Source: Pirellulales bacterium
GTDB lineage: Bacteria; Planctomycetota; Planctomycetia; Pirellulales; JALHPA01
DNA: 64,000 nt
Reading direction: 5' to 3'
Assembly (NCBI GenBank): GCA_033762255.1
Contig: JANRLT010000006.1
Location: 62,001-126,000, forward strand
The stretch's first letter is position 1; each line of letters begins with the position of its first letter. The notes under the pieces are model-generated. The model saw only the letters and a program-made list of their open reading frames with translations. It made no database searches and was not told the origin of the DNA. The translations under genes were made by a program, and so were the position numbers. Positions 35,691 through 44,697 of the stretch are shown here, piece by piece.

Positions 35691-36629
35691 ATGCGCAAGC
35701 GCAGCGTCGGCTTTACGTTGGTGGAATTGCTGGTGGTGATCACGATCATCGGCATGCTCATGTCGCTGTTGCTTCCCGCGGTCAATTCTGCCCAGGAAGC
35801 AGCCCGCCGGGCGACGTGCAATAATCGGATTCGCGAGATTTGCACCGCGACGATCGCCTACGCCACGGCCAAGCAGTATTTTCCCGGCTATCGCAATCCG
35901 CCGGTGTTTAGCAATAACAACACCCAAGGCCCGGCTGTTTCTTGGCAGGTGACCCTGCTACCGTACTTGTCGGAACAAGCTCTCTATGACAACTGGGTCA
36001 ACAACCAGAACGGCCCCGTGCCGGTTCCCCGCAGGGACATGTTTGTTTGCCCGTCGGATGCCAACGCCGCCGCCAGTCTGACGGGCACCACCAGCTATGC
36101 CGTCAATTCCGGTCGACAGGATCGAGTTGATCAAGCCAACACGAATCAGGGAACGGTGACGGTGTCCGGTACGGAACGGTACGAAGGTATTTTTAACTTT
36201 CTCTCCCATCCCGCCACGAATAAGCAACTACGGTTGCAATTTGGCACCATGCGGGACGGCGACGCCACCACCGTCATGGTCACCGAAAATCTGGATGTCA
36301 ACGAATGGGGGACGCCCAACCCGACCGAGGACCTGATGGGCGTGATGTGGGAGCCAAACGGCCCCTCGCTATTCCTGCGAATCAATAAGGAACGGGGCAA
36401 ACGGACCGATTTTAACAATCCCGCGACGATTCGGTTTGCCCGGCCCTCCAGCAATCATCCCGGGGTTTTCCTCACGGGGTTTGTCTCGACTAACGTCCGT
36501 TCAATCGATGAAAATATTCAGTCAACCGTTTGGGAACGGCTGATGACGCCGGACGGGCAGAAGCTGTGGCAAATCAATAACACCCTGTATGCCGCGCAAA
36601 ACGTGCCTGTCTCTGATAGCGATTTCTAA
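35691..36629 (+). CDS. DUF1559 prepilin-like protein 1
   Basis: 312 residues from ATG 35691; upstream in-frame codons were rejected because the type IV prepilin leader starts here: MRKRSVGFTLVELLVVITII, with cleavage expected at G-FTLVE. The C-terminal part is the DUF1559 domain (NNRIREICTATIAYA, AVSWQVTLLPYLSEQ, VCPSDAN, LTENLD-like VTENLDVNEWG). DUF1559 proteins are greatly expanded in planctomycetes and are thought to be pseudopilins or surface proteins. A second copy follows 39 bp later, and the two share near-identical DNA in the leader region. Confidence 0.88.
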   Translation: MRKRSVGFTLVELLVVITIIGMLMSLLLPAVNSAQEAARRATCNNRIREICTATIAYATAKQYFPGYRNPPVFSNNNTQGPAVSWQVTLLPYLSEQALYDNWVNNQNGPVPVPRRDMFVCPSDANAAASLTGTTSYAVNSGRQDRVDQANTNQGTVTVSGTERYEGIFNFLSHPATNKQLRLQFGTMRDGDATTVMVTENLDVNEWGTPNPTEDLMGVMWEPNGPSLFLRINKERGKRTDFNNPATIRFARPSSNHPGVFLTGFVSTNVRSIDENIQSTVWERLMTPDGQKLWQINNTLYAAQNVPVSDSDF

Positions 36630-36668
36630 ATTTTTATTTTGCACCCCAACTTTTTTGGAAACCGGAAC

Positions 36669-37688
36669 ATGGCTCCCACAACAAAGCGGCGTTCGTCCGC
36701 GCGTGGTTTTACGCTGGTGGAACTGCTGGTGGTGATCACGATCATCGGCATGCTGATGTCGCTTTTGTTACCGGCGATTAATGCCGCCCAGGCGACCGCC
36801 CGGCAGCGGGTTTGTCAAAGCCAGATTCGCGATCTGGCCCTGGCGGTAATCGGCTATGCCAGCGCCAAGTCCAAGTATCCCGGCTATCGGGGGAATCAAC
36901 TGCGGGAAAGGAACGTCTTTGACGCCCCCTGGACCGTCATGGTGCTGCCGTATAAAGAAGGGCAGGGGATCTATGAGCGGTTTCAAAATTTGACCAATCA
37001 ACCCGCGGCGAATGTGGGTCCCAATTCGCAATTAGCCTGGCCGGGGGGGAACACCGAAGAACTGTACCGGGCGGATTTTATCTGCCCGGACAATTTACCC
37101 AACCGGCCGGATAATGCCTGGACGTCGTATTGCATCAATAGTGGTCGGCCGATGCCGGTGCCGCCGACGGGTAATAATCCTGAAAAGCGCGGGGACGGTC
37201 TGTGTCATGACACGGCCAGCCCGCAACCCGGGGCCAGCAATAGCCGTCAGGGGCAGCGGATCTTTAACACGCCCGACACGGTCACGGACGGCAAATCGCA
37301 GACGATTCTACTGGCCGAAAATATCCAGGCGCAATTTTATACCGACCGCGATCAAAAGTATCACACGATCATGTGGCATCCCCGCGGGGGAACCGCCCAG
37401 CAAGAGGCCCTGCGCAAGGTCAACGGCCGCGACCCGGCCCGTTACACGCCTTATCCGCCGGATTTGGCTATAAATGACGACGAGGCCCGCCCCAGCGGTT
37501 ACCACGCGGGAGGAGTGAACATCGCGACGCTGGATGGTTCCACCCAATTTTTGCGTGAAGATGTCGATTACGAGGTTTACCGGCATCTGTTGACCGTGTC
37601 CAACCAAGACATGAGCGCGGATCTGTTTGGCGATACCAATGCCAATAACGTGCTCAATCGGGTGATCAGCGACGGGGAATTTAGGTAG
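36669..37688 (+). CDS. DUF1559 prepilin-like protein 2
   Basis: 339 residues from ATG 36669. It has a type IV prepilin-like leader (SSARGFTLVELLVVITII) and then the DUF1559 domain: QSQIRDLALAVIGYASA, PWTVMVLPY, FICPDN, ILLAENIQAQFYT, HPRG, and the C-terminal HAGGVNIATLDGSTQFLREDVDY, which is the usual ending and is more complete than in copy 1. It is tandem with copy 1 and presumably in one operon. A strong terminator follows at 37786. Confidence 0.9.
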   Translation: MAPTTKRRSSARGFTLVELLVVITIIGMLMSLLLPAINAAQATARQRVCQSQIRDLALAVIGYASAKSKYPGYRGNQLRERNVFDAPWTVMVLPYKEGQGIYERFQNLTNQPAANVGPNSQLAWPGGNTEELYRADFICPDNLPNRPDNAWTSYCINSGRPMPVPPTGNNPEKRGDGLCHDTASPQPGASNSRQGQRIFNTPDTVTDGKSQTILLAENIQAQFYTDRDQKYHTIMWHPRGGTAQQEALRKVNGRDPARYTPYPPDLAINDDEARPSGYHAGGVNIATLDGSTQFLREDVDYEVYRHLLTVSNQDMSADLFGDTNANNVLNRVISDGEFR

Positions 37689-37785
37689 GAAAAAGTTTAG
37701 GATTCATGTATTTGGCAATATTCAAGCTAGCATTCGCTGGCAGATTCCCGCCGATTTTGCCGCCATTTCCGATTTTTCCATTTTT

Positions 37786-37818
37786 CCCCGCACGCCTGTT
37801 GACGCGCGGGGTTTTTTT
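37786..37818 (+). terminator. intrinsic terminator
   Basis: CCCCGC(37786-37791) pairs with GCGGGG(37806-37811), extended inside by CG/CG, followed by seven T residues. It ends the DUF1559 pair, and lies 108 bp before the infC start. Confidence 0.8.
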
Positions 37819-37926
37819 ATTCCATACTTACTGGTTCGGAGCATTTCTTTCTCCCCGCGACCGGACGCTGGCGCGGGCGGGGGACTTCGTCTTTAGACCC
37901 GCGTCCTACTTCAGGAGAACTTAGCC

Positions 37927-38427
37927 ATCGACAAGCCGCAACGGATCAATGAACAAATTCGCATCTCGCCAATTCGTGTCATTGGAGCAGACGGACAGCA
38001 ATTAGGCGTCATGCCCACGGATCAGGCCATGGCCATGGCCCGCGATGCCGATCTGGACCTGGTGGAGGTCGCGGGGAACGAGCGCCCGCCGGTCTGCCGG
38101 ATCATGGACTTTGGTAAATTCAAATACCAGCAAAAAAAGAAGCACAATAAAACGCACGGCCATCAAAGCAAGCTAAAAGAGCTACGCGTCCGCCCCAGCA
38201 CCGGCGAGCATGACCTGGAATTCAAGGTCAACCAGGCCCGCGGCTTTTTGCAGCATAAGGATAAGGTCGTCTTTTCGGTGATCTTTCGCGGTCGCGAGAA
38301 CGCCCACATCGACGAGGGGCATCGCGTGGTCAACCAGATCATTCACACACTGGAAGACGTCTGCAAGGTGGAGTCCCCCCCGCAGCAACAGGGTAAGCGG
38401 ATTGTGTGCGTGCTGGTGCCGAAGTAA
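37927..38427 (+). CDS. infC: translation initiation factor IF-3, AUC start codon
   Basis: 166 residues. The IF-3 N-terminus is readable upstream of the first [26 protein letters not shown], then [14 protein letters not shown]. An in-frame TAG at 37894-37896 precedes it, and no ATG, GTG or TTG lies between that stop and the ATG at 38011. The only sensible start is ATC at 37927, nine bases after GGAG. Rare AUU/AUC starts on infC are the known device for autoregulation, because IF-3 rejects non-canonical starts. The core ([45 protein letters not shown]) is intact. rpmI and rplT, usually next, are absent. Confidence 0.93.
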   Translation: MDKPQRINEQIRISPIRVIGADGQQLGVMPTDQAMAMARDADLDLVEVAGNERPPVCRIMDFGKFKYQQKKKHNKTHGHQSKLKELRVRPSTGEHDLEFKVNQARGFLQHKDKVVFSVIFRGRENAHIDEGHRVVNQIIHTLEDVCKVESPPQQQGKRIVCVLVPK

Positions 38428-38451
38428 CGCAGGCACTTTACCCGCCCCGTG

Positions 38452-38919
38452 TTACTTCTTGCCTAGTTTGCGCTGCGCCTGAAAGAACCGCGAGAGGATT
38501 TCTCCGCATTCCGCCGCCAGGACTCCCCCCGCGACGGCGCACCTGTGATTGAGCCGCGGGTCCGTGAGAAGCTGAAATAGCGACGCCGCGGCCCCCGCCT
38601 TGGGATCGGCCGCGCCATACACCACCCGCGGAATCCGCGCCTGCAAGATCGCTCCCGCGCACATCGGGCAAGGCTCCAGCGTGACATACAGCGCGCACCC
38701 CTCTAACCGCCAATCCCCCAGCTCCCGCGCTCCCCGTGTGATCGCCAGCATCTCGGCATGGGCCGTGGGGTCATGCAATTGCTCGCGCAGGTTATGGGCC
38801 GTCGCCAAGATTCGCCCCTCGTGGACTAGTACCGCCCCCACCGGGACTTCCCCCGCTTGTGCGGCTAGGGAAGCTTCTGCGAGTGCCATCCGGATGTAGT
38901 CTTCGTCGGTGTTATGCAT
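38452..38919 (-). CDS. tadA: tRNA-specific adenosine deaminase
   Basis: 155 residues. Zinc and proton-shuttle motif H54-A-E56 (TAHAEM) and zinc ligands C84 and C87 in EPCPMCAGAI are intact. VVYGAADPKAGAAASLFQLL is typical of TadA rather than of cytosine or guanine deaminases. It deaminates A34 to inosine in tRNA-Arg(ACG). It converges on infC, 24 bp away. Confidence 0.92.
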   Translation of the reverse strand: MHNTDEDYIRMALAEASLAAQAGEVPVGAVLVHEGRILATAHNLREQLHDPTAHAEMLAITRGARELGDWRLEGCALYVTLEPCPMCAGAILQARIPRVVYGAADPKAGAAASLFQLLTDPRLNHRCAVAGGVLAAECGEILSRFFQAQRKLGKK

Positions 38920-38978
38920 GACCCAGCACCTGTCCCGTTCGGCGCAACTATCCCGTCCGGCGGACGGGACCTACTGAC

Positions 38979-40736
38979 TCACTCCCCGATTGTGACGGTC
39001 AATGGCGGGCTGATCACGTTGCTGGTGGTGCCGGAATCTCCCATCGCCATCACCCGCAGGGTTACCGGTCCCGTGCCTAAAATGGTCTTGGCCGTGGTGG
39101 GAATATTAAAAGTGGTCTGGCCGCCGACCGCCTGGGCCAGAATGCGGCCATTGGAATAGGCCAGCAGGTTACGGGCGCCGGGAGCGGTGACTTGGATGCT
39201 AATCGGCTTGCCCGCGGCGACGGTGGTGGCGGCCAGTTTGGCGGTCAATTTGCGGTTGGAATTGACAAACGGGGCATTGATGACTTTGCGTCCCTGGGTT
39301 TCGATCAGCGTGGCCGTCAGCCCGACGACCCGCAGTTCATGGTAACCGTCGGGATATTGCGCGGTGTTGAGTGTTAACTTTTCTCCCGCGCCACAGCGGC
39401 CGACGCGCGCTCCATCGACAAACAATTCAAAGCGATCCACAGCGGCCCCCCCGGCCCCCGCCACGGCGGTGGGAATTAATTCTATGGTCCCCTGCAACGG
39501 CTGACCGGTGAGCGCTGCTCCGGCCTCCCCCTCCGCGCCGGCCAGGGTTACATCCACCTGAGGGACTACTCCCCAGGGGGCGCACAGGGGGTCCCCCACA
39601 ATCAGTAGCTGGTAGGGCCCCTGAACCGATTGATAAAACGATTCCGCCAGGTTGCATCCCCGGGCGTAATGCACGTGCAGTTGCGGATGGGGAAACTTTT
39701 GCGCTATGGCGTTGGGTTCGTCCACGGTGCCGCTGGAACCGGACGCCCCCGCGCGGAGAAACTCGGTAAGTAGTGTCTGGCCGTGTCCCTTGTCAAAGCG
39801 GCCGCCAAAGCTGGTCAGGTTTTCGACAACCGCCCCGGGCAATATCGTCGATCCCGACGCCGCCACGTTGAACGTGGGAAACCCCAACACCCCGCCGGCG
39901 ATATCGGGTTTTTCGCGCGGGAACAGGTCCTTGATGATTTCCACTTTTTGGTTCATGGCTTGGAGTTCTTTGGCCACCACGCCAAAGTAGGGAGCCCGCG
40001 TTCTGGCCCGGACATCGGCATGGTCCGAAAAATAGTGCGTCCCGCCGGGCCGGGTGCCATCCGCGGCGGCGGACCGGGTTAGCACATTGACCGCCTCGGC
40101 CAGGGTGTTGCCGGGGGCGTCCCTGGTCGCCGTCACGCCCAGGGCCACGCACAGGACGTAGTGTTCGCCGCCGTTTTCCAGCAGTTCGCCTTTGTTTCCC
40201 CAGCCGTACCAGGATCGAAAGCCCAGCGATGGTTGCAGGTTGCCTCCCGTGAGTTGCTTGCGAAAATAAAGATTGCTGTTGAGGTCTTGAAATAGTTCCA
40301 TGCGGCGGGCCAGGACATCGTTGCGTAAAAAAGTCAGGGCGGTCAGCGACGCGCTAAAGCGTCCCTTGGCCGAGGCTCCGCCGGGGACATCGGCCCTGAA
40401 ATCCACCACCCAGGGGAATCCGCTGGAATAAGCGATGATGTCGATCTGCGCGGTCAGCCCGCGGGTTTGCATCATCTGCAGCGTGGGGAGGAGGATTTTC
40501 TTGCGAAAATCGAGGATGTCGATGGTCCCTTCGGTCTGGTCGATATCCAGATACAGCACGTTGCCGGGGGGAATTTGCCGCAGGGCGATATAATGGTTAG
40601 CCAGCGAAATGGAATCGGCGCTGCGATTATTGACGACTACAAAGACATTTTCCGGGCCGCCGCCGGCAAAAAGCGCGCCCGGCCAACCCAGCGCTAGTAA
40701 TCCAGCCATCAGGCAGCCCAGGAAAATTGCGCGCAT
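38979..40736 (-). CDS. TIGR03790 family secreted protein
   Basis: 585 residues from ATG 40736, which starts the signal peptide MRAIFLGCLMAGLLALGWPGALFAG; an upstream in-frame codon at 40775 is not needed. The family signature is visible at the mature N-terminus: ENVFVVVNNRSADSISLANHYIALRQIPPGNVLYLDI. Later come YSSGFPWVVDF and HVHYARGCNLAESFYQSVQGPYQLLIVGDPLCAPW, also characteristic. The C-terminus holds two beta-sandwich, Ig-like segments. TIGR03790 proteins are of unknown function, often in genomes with PEP-CTERM sorting. It lies just downstream of the exosortase/EPS block on the same strand. Confidence 0.75.
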   Translation of the reverse strand: MRAIFLGCLMAGLLALGWPGALFAGGGPENVFVVVNNRSADSISLANHYIALRQIPPGNVLYLDIDQTEGTIDILDFRKKILLPTLQMMQTRGLTAQIDIIAYSSGFPWVVDFRADVPGGASAKGRFSASLTALTFLRNDVLARRMELFQDLNSNLYFRKQLTGGNLQPSLGFRSWYGWGNKGELLENGGEHYVLCVALGVTATRDAPGNTLAEAVNVLTRSAAADGTRPGGTHYFSDHADVRARTRAPYFGVVAKELQAMNQKVEIIKDLFPREKPDIAGGVLGFPTFNVAASGSTILPGAVVENLTSFGGRFDKGHGQTLLTEFLRAGASGSSGTVDEPNAIAQKFPHPQLHVHYARGCNLAESFYQSVQGPYQLLIVGDPLCAPWGVVPQVDVTLAGAEGEAGAALTGQPLQGTIELIPTAVAGAGGAAVDRFELFVDGARVGRCGAGEKLTLNTAQYPDGYHELRVVGLTATLIETQGRKVINAPFVNSNRKLTAKLAATTVAAGKPISIQVTAPGARNLLAYSNGRILAQAVGGQTTFNIPTTAKTILGTGPVTLRVMAMGDSGTTSNVISPPLTVTIGE

Positions 40737-40954
40737 GGGGTATTCCTTTTGTTTTTTCAGATCGTCGCTAGGCAAAAAATATCCCGGCGATTAAAGCCAA
40801 AACTTGCCCGGAAAGAACGCCCTGGTGAATTGTTCGTCAACCAGGCACCGGGCAAAATCATAGCACGTGGGGGGCGTGGCGGCAAACTGGTCGGATGGCC
40901 CAGGCGGGATCAAGCTACCGTCGATCCGGGAACCCCGAACCTTTTTTGCAAAGG

Positions 40955-41002
40955 AAACCAGGGGCCGGATGCACGATAGAGGGCGCCGGCGAAACCTGGT
41001 TT
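40955..41002 (-). terminator. hairpin after the epsI-like gene
   Basis: AAACCAGG (40955-40962) pairs with CCTGGTTT (40995-41002) around a GC-rich loop; on the minus strand it is followed by a weak T-rich stretch (TTTCCTTTGC). It could end the minus-strand EPS transcript. Confidence 0.4.
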
Positions 41003-41023
41003 AGCGGCCCGTGGGTAGTAGGT

Positions 41024-41812
41024 TTAGCCAACCTTATCTGAACTAGCCCCCTTTTCAGGATTGGTTTTATCCTTGTCCGAGGGTTGATTACCGTCTTCGC
41101 CGCTAGTTGCCGTCGGAGATTGCACAAATAACACTTTATTCAGCTCGGGAATAAAGGCCGCTAAAAAATCCTGCTGGGGGAGCTTTTCTTGGGCGGTTGG
41201 GACGGTCGTTTCGTCAAAAGCGCGGGTCAGGTAAATTTTGTACATGGCCCGGCTCGAGAAGTAATGGCTGCGGGGGTTGCGGGGACCTTCCCAGGTGCCA
41301 TCGGCCGAAAAGCCCCACCACACCTCGCGCGAGACCTTCACCCCATTTACATCTTGGTGGTAGGTCTGGTTGAGAAATTCGGCCACCAGCTTATTATCAT
41401 CATTATAGACTTTCATGGCAGTCGGCTGGTGGCTGGTGTCCGCCCCATGTCCGGGATAACATTGCTCTGGAGTGTGGATGCAGATTTCGTTGGTGGGACC
41501 GGTGGCCACAAAGATCGATAAATGTTCGTTGGTGTTCAGGTTTTTGTAGACGGCTTGCACCACGCTGGTGATCCCCGCCAAGCGAATCTCTTTTTCATTG
41601 ACGGGATCAAATTGCACAAATTCCCAATTGCCAAAACTTTTTGGTATGGCGTCTTTTGTCAACCGTTTGGCAAATTCCGCTTGCTGCTTGATGCTGACTT
41701 CATCCAGAAATCCCCAAAATTGCAATTCCCGCCATTGCAAGAATGTAAAACCGGCCAAAGCCAGCGCGATAAAGGCGGAAAAAGTAATTTGCGTGAGCAA
41801 GTGGGGTTTCAT
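41024..41812 (-). CDS. EpsI/DUF3485-like exosortase-associated protein
   Basis: 262 residues from ATG 41812. One N-terminal membrane anchor (ITFSAFIALALAGFTFLQW) precedes a soluble domain. The stretch ICIHTPEQCYPGHGADTS recalls the HxPExCYP motif of DUF3485/EpsI proteins, which are found fused to or next to exosortases. The rest (FVATG, WWGFSADGTWEGPRNPRSHYF) fits a periplasmic globular domain. Its role in EPS export or sorting is unknown. It is downstream of the Wzc-like and exosortase genes on the same strand, so it probably belongs to the same operon. Confidence 0.72.
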   Translation of the reverse strand: MKPHLLTQITFSAFIALALAGFTFLQWRELQFWGFLDEVSIKQQAEFAKRLTKDAIPKSFGNWEFVQFDPVNEKEIRLAGITSVVQAVYKNLNTNEHLSIFVATGPTNEICIHTPEQCYPGHGADTSHQPTAMKVYNDDNKLVAEFLNQTYHQDVNGVKVSREVWWGFSADGTWEGPRNPRSHYFSSRAMYKIYLTRAFDETTVPTAQEKLPQQDFLAAFIPELNKVLFVQSPTATSGEDGNQPSDKDKTNPEKGASSDKVG

Positions 41813-41979
41813 AAGTTGCCTGCTGGAAATGCGGTGGCGGGCGATCAAAATGCCCAATCCGACCAGTGAAAATCAGTCCAACGATGGGAAAATAGCCAGC
41901 GTCAGTCACCATGTGGCCGACGCTGGCGCGTGGGGTAAATCTAGCTGATGTGGATGGAACAATAAAACCTGGGGACGGA

Positions 41980-44313
41980 CTAACCGGCCAGCGCCCGATG
42001 GACTTTCTCGGGAGCCCGGCCCACGACGGTTCCCAGAATGGGGATGCCAACGGAATCCAACCGTCCGCGGGCTTCGTTAACCTTGGTGATTTGGCTGACA
42101 TCCCGCAATACGGACAGCACCGCCGTGTCGGCGTAACCACCCAGCAGCAGGGCGTCGGCAAAGCCCAGGACCGGTCCGCTGTCGATAATGATATAGTCAA
42201 AATCAGCCCGCAGCGTGCGGAAAATCGCCTCGGCGTGTTCCTTGGCCAGGGCCGCCAGGCTGTTATGGTCGCACACCCCCGCTTGCATGAGATACAGACC
42301 CTCGACATGGGCGGGATGGATCACGGCTTCCAGTTCGGCTTCGCTTCGCAGGACCTCGCTTAGACCGGCGGACTGGGGCAGGCCAAATAGGTGGTGAATG
42401 GTGGGCTTGCGCAGGTCACCGTCGACCAGCAGTGTGCGGCGTCCGGCCCGCGCGAGACTGGCGGCCAGGTGGGTGGCGACGGTGGTTTTGCCCTCTCCCT
42501 CGCTGGGGCTGCTGACCAGGACGATTCGCAGGGCCTCGCGGTTGCGATTTTGCAGAAGCATGGTCCGCACGCCATCGATCGACTCGGCCAACACACTAGA
42601 GGCGGTGTCGGAACCCAGGCGAGCCAAATTGGGCACGGTCCCCAGGACGCGCAGGCCGCAGGCGGGGCTGCCAATTTCTTGGACGGTGTTCACGCGGTGT
42701 TTGCTATTTTCCCACAGCACCACCGAGGCCACCCCCGCCAAGAGTGAAACCACACCGGCAAAAGAGGTCAGCATGATCTGGTAGGTCAGGTTGCCACGGG
42801 GGGGGACTTCCGGTTCGCTGTACAGTACCACGGTGGGGCTGATTTTTAGCCCTTCCAGTTTGCGCTCCGCTTCGTGTCGGTCGTTATTGAGGTTCCGCAG
42901 TTTGGTCTCTAGGTCGTGACGCTGGATCCGTTTGTTTTCCAGGTCGGCGGAAATATAGCTTTTCTTGGTGAATTCCGCTTGCTTGGTTTTCAGGGCCTCG
43001 GTCAAGCGGGCCATTTCGCCTTCGATCCGCTGTTGATTCTTTTTGAGAACGGGCAGGTATTCCTCTAAACGGTTGTTATTTTGGATTGTGTGTCTAATCA
43101 CGTTCTCTTTGTTTTCTTCCCAAAGCTGATCCATGCGGGCTTTGGTATTGACAATTTGGTTGTCCAAGCTGCGAATGGTGGGGGTGTTTTTATTGCGGGA
43201 GGTACTGACGGCGTCGTTGAGTTGCCGCTGCATGATACCCAGGGCGTCGGAAAGTTCCTTATATTCCGGGACGATTTCACGTAATTTTGCCTCGTAAATG
43301 CTTCTGGGAATTTCGTTGGTGTTTTTTTCGTTCTCCATGTATTCGTACAAGTCAATCCGTTCCAGGATGTCGTTTCGCTTGCGATTGAAATCCATTAGCA
43401 TCGCCTCGTCGCGGGCGATTTCGCTGCGGAGTAATTCGATTTCCCGCATCCGGCCCTCATTGGTCAAGGCCCCGGAGACTTCCTCCATGCTGCGAATGGC
43501 GTCGATCACCGTGCCGATCTGCGCCTGCTCGGCCTTGATCTGCGCGTCGAGGTTGGAAATGCTCAGATTGGCCGCTTGCTGTTCCTCATCAGTGTGATAC
43601 TTCAAATAAGATTCGGCCAAGGCCCGCACGATTTGAACCACTTGCGCGGGATCGGATCCGGTCATGCGAATCTCGATAAAATCGGACCCCTTGAGATTGA
43701 CCACGGTTAGCATCTTGGCCAAATAGCCATTGATATTTGACTGTTGGGCCAATAATGGCAGCGAGGTAATCGGGGTCGGGACGTGTTTGGGATGGGTGTA
43801 TACCTTTGCCAGGTTAAACACTTTTTCGTGTTTGAGCATCGCGATTTGGGTCTCGCGAAATGTTTGCCGCTGACCGTGGTCGATCACCCCTTGGCGCTTG
43901 CCGATGAAGTCATTCACGTCGTAATTACACTTGAGGAGGGCGCTTACCTCGTAGCTGTCGGGTAGCATAAACCAGACACCCAACGCGGTGGGTATGGCCA
44001 AGAGCAAGCCCACAAAACTCGCCAAGAGCCACTGTCGCCGAAAGGCGTGATAGAGCTTGGCAAAGGACATGGCCGTGGGAGAGGCGTCCTGCGCGTCGGC
44101 CGCCAAGCCGGGAAACCCATAAGGGTTGTAGGGAGCCAGATCGGTCGGTTCCGGGCGGGGGATGAGGGCGGTCCCCCCATAAATACCGTTGCCGTTGCCG
44201 TGCCCATTACCACCATAGGTGGAGCCGTTAGGGCTATTTGCCGAGTACAAGCCGGAATGCTTGCCAGCACCATCGTTGTGCAATTCGGGATTGTCGAGGG
44301 TTGAGCTAGCCAC
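41980..44313 (-). CDS. Wzc-like polysaccharide chain-length / tyrosine autokinase
   Basis: 777 residues. A Gly/Asn-rich N-terminal tail (NGSTYGGNGHGNGNGIYGG) is followed by TM1 at about 93-115, a Wzz-like domain, a long coiled coil (about 235-490), TM2 at about 513-537, and a C-terminal BY-kinase/ATPase domain. That domain has a Walker A SPSEGEGKTT (about 600), Walker A' LLVDGDLRKP and Walker B YIIIDSGP (about 705). It should polymerise and export exopolysaccharide with the Wza-like gene at 46421. The usual C-terminal Tyr cluster is missing: the tail ends EKVHRALAG. The leader carries an 8-bp hairpin. Confidence 0.88.
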   Translation of the reverse strand: MASSTLDNPELHNDGAGKHSGLYSANSPNGSTYGGNGHGNGNGIYGGTALIPRPEPTDLAPYNPYGFPGLAADAQDASPTAMSFAKLYHAFRRQWLLASFVGLLLAIPTALGVWFMLPDSYEVSALLKCNYDVNDFIGKRQGVIDHGQRQTFRETQIAMLKHEKVFNLAKVYTHPKHVPTPITSLPLLAQQSNINGYLAKMLTVVNLKGSDFIEIRMTGSDPAQVVQIVRALAESYLKYHTDEEQQAANLSISNLDAQIKAEQAQIGTVIDAIRSMEEVSGALTNEGRMREIELLRSEIARDEAMLMDFNRKRNDILERIDLYEYMENEKNTNEIPRSIYEAKLREIVPEYKELSDALGIMQRQLNDAVSTSRNKNTPTIRSLDNQIVNTKARMDQLWEENKENVIRHTIQNNNRLEEYLPVLKKNQQRIEGEMARLTEALKTKQAEFTKKSYISADLENKRIQRHDLETKLRNLNNDRHEAERKLEGLKISPTVVLYSEPEVPPRGNLTYQIMLTSFAGVVSLLAGVASVVLWENSKHRVNTVQEIGSPACGLRVLGTVPNLARLGSDTASSVLAESIDGVRTMLLQNRNREALRIVLVSSPSEGEGKTTVATHLAASLARAGRRTLLVDGDLRKPTIHHLFGLPQSAGLSEVLRSEAELEAVIHPAHVEGLYLMQAGVCDHNSLAALAKEHAEAIFRTLRADFDYIIIDSGPVLGFADALLLGGYADTAVLSVLRDVSQITKVNEARGRLDSVGIPILGTVVGRAPEKVHRALAG

Positions 44314-44362
44314 GCGGTACCATCCTTTTTACGAAAACCTGGCGATTCGTTGGCAAATCGGA

Positions 44363-44385
44363 CTCTCCGCGTCGGGTGCGGAGAG
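44363..44385 (-). promoter_or_regulatory. hairpin in the wzc-like leader
   Basis: A perfect 8-bp stem CTCTCCGC/GCGGAGAG with a 7-bp loop, about 50 bp before the Wzc-like start and without a following T run. It may be an RNA leader structure. The 44314-44697 gap holds no other feature. Confidence 0.35.
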
Positions 44386-44697
44386 CCGGGACGTGATCGG
44401 TTCTATTGCAAGTCTGAGGCCGATCCGTGACCAATAACTGGCGGTTGTTTGCAAGCTCTTATGATCTAAGGCTTTATAAAAATGCAACTGGCCGGGAATG
44501 GCTTCCTATCAATGTCCCGCCAGGGTAAGCATGGTGTTAAAGGGCAACTTCCCGAGGAGGGGATGTGGTGAAAAGTGAACATTTTGTCATTCTACATACG
44601 CACGCCACTGGTTCAAAGTTCTGTCCGTTACGCTCCGCAAATCCAGAAATATGCGGAATTTATTTGGTCATTCAACCCTTGACGACCGTCGCGCGGC

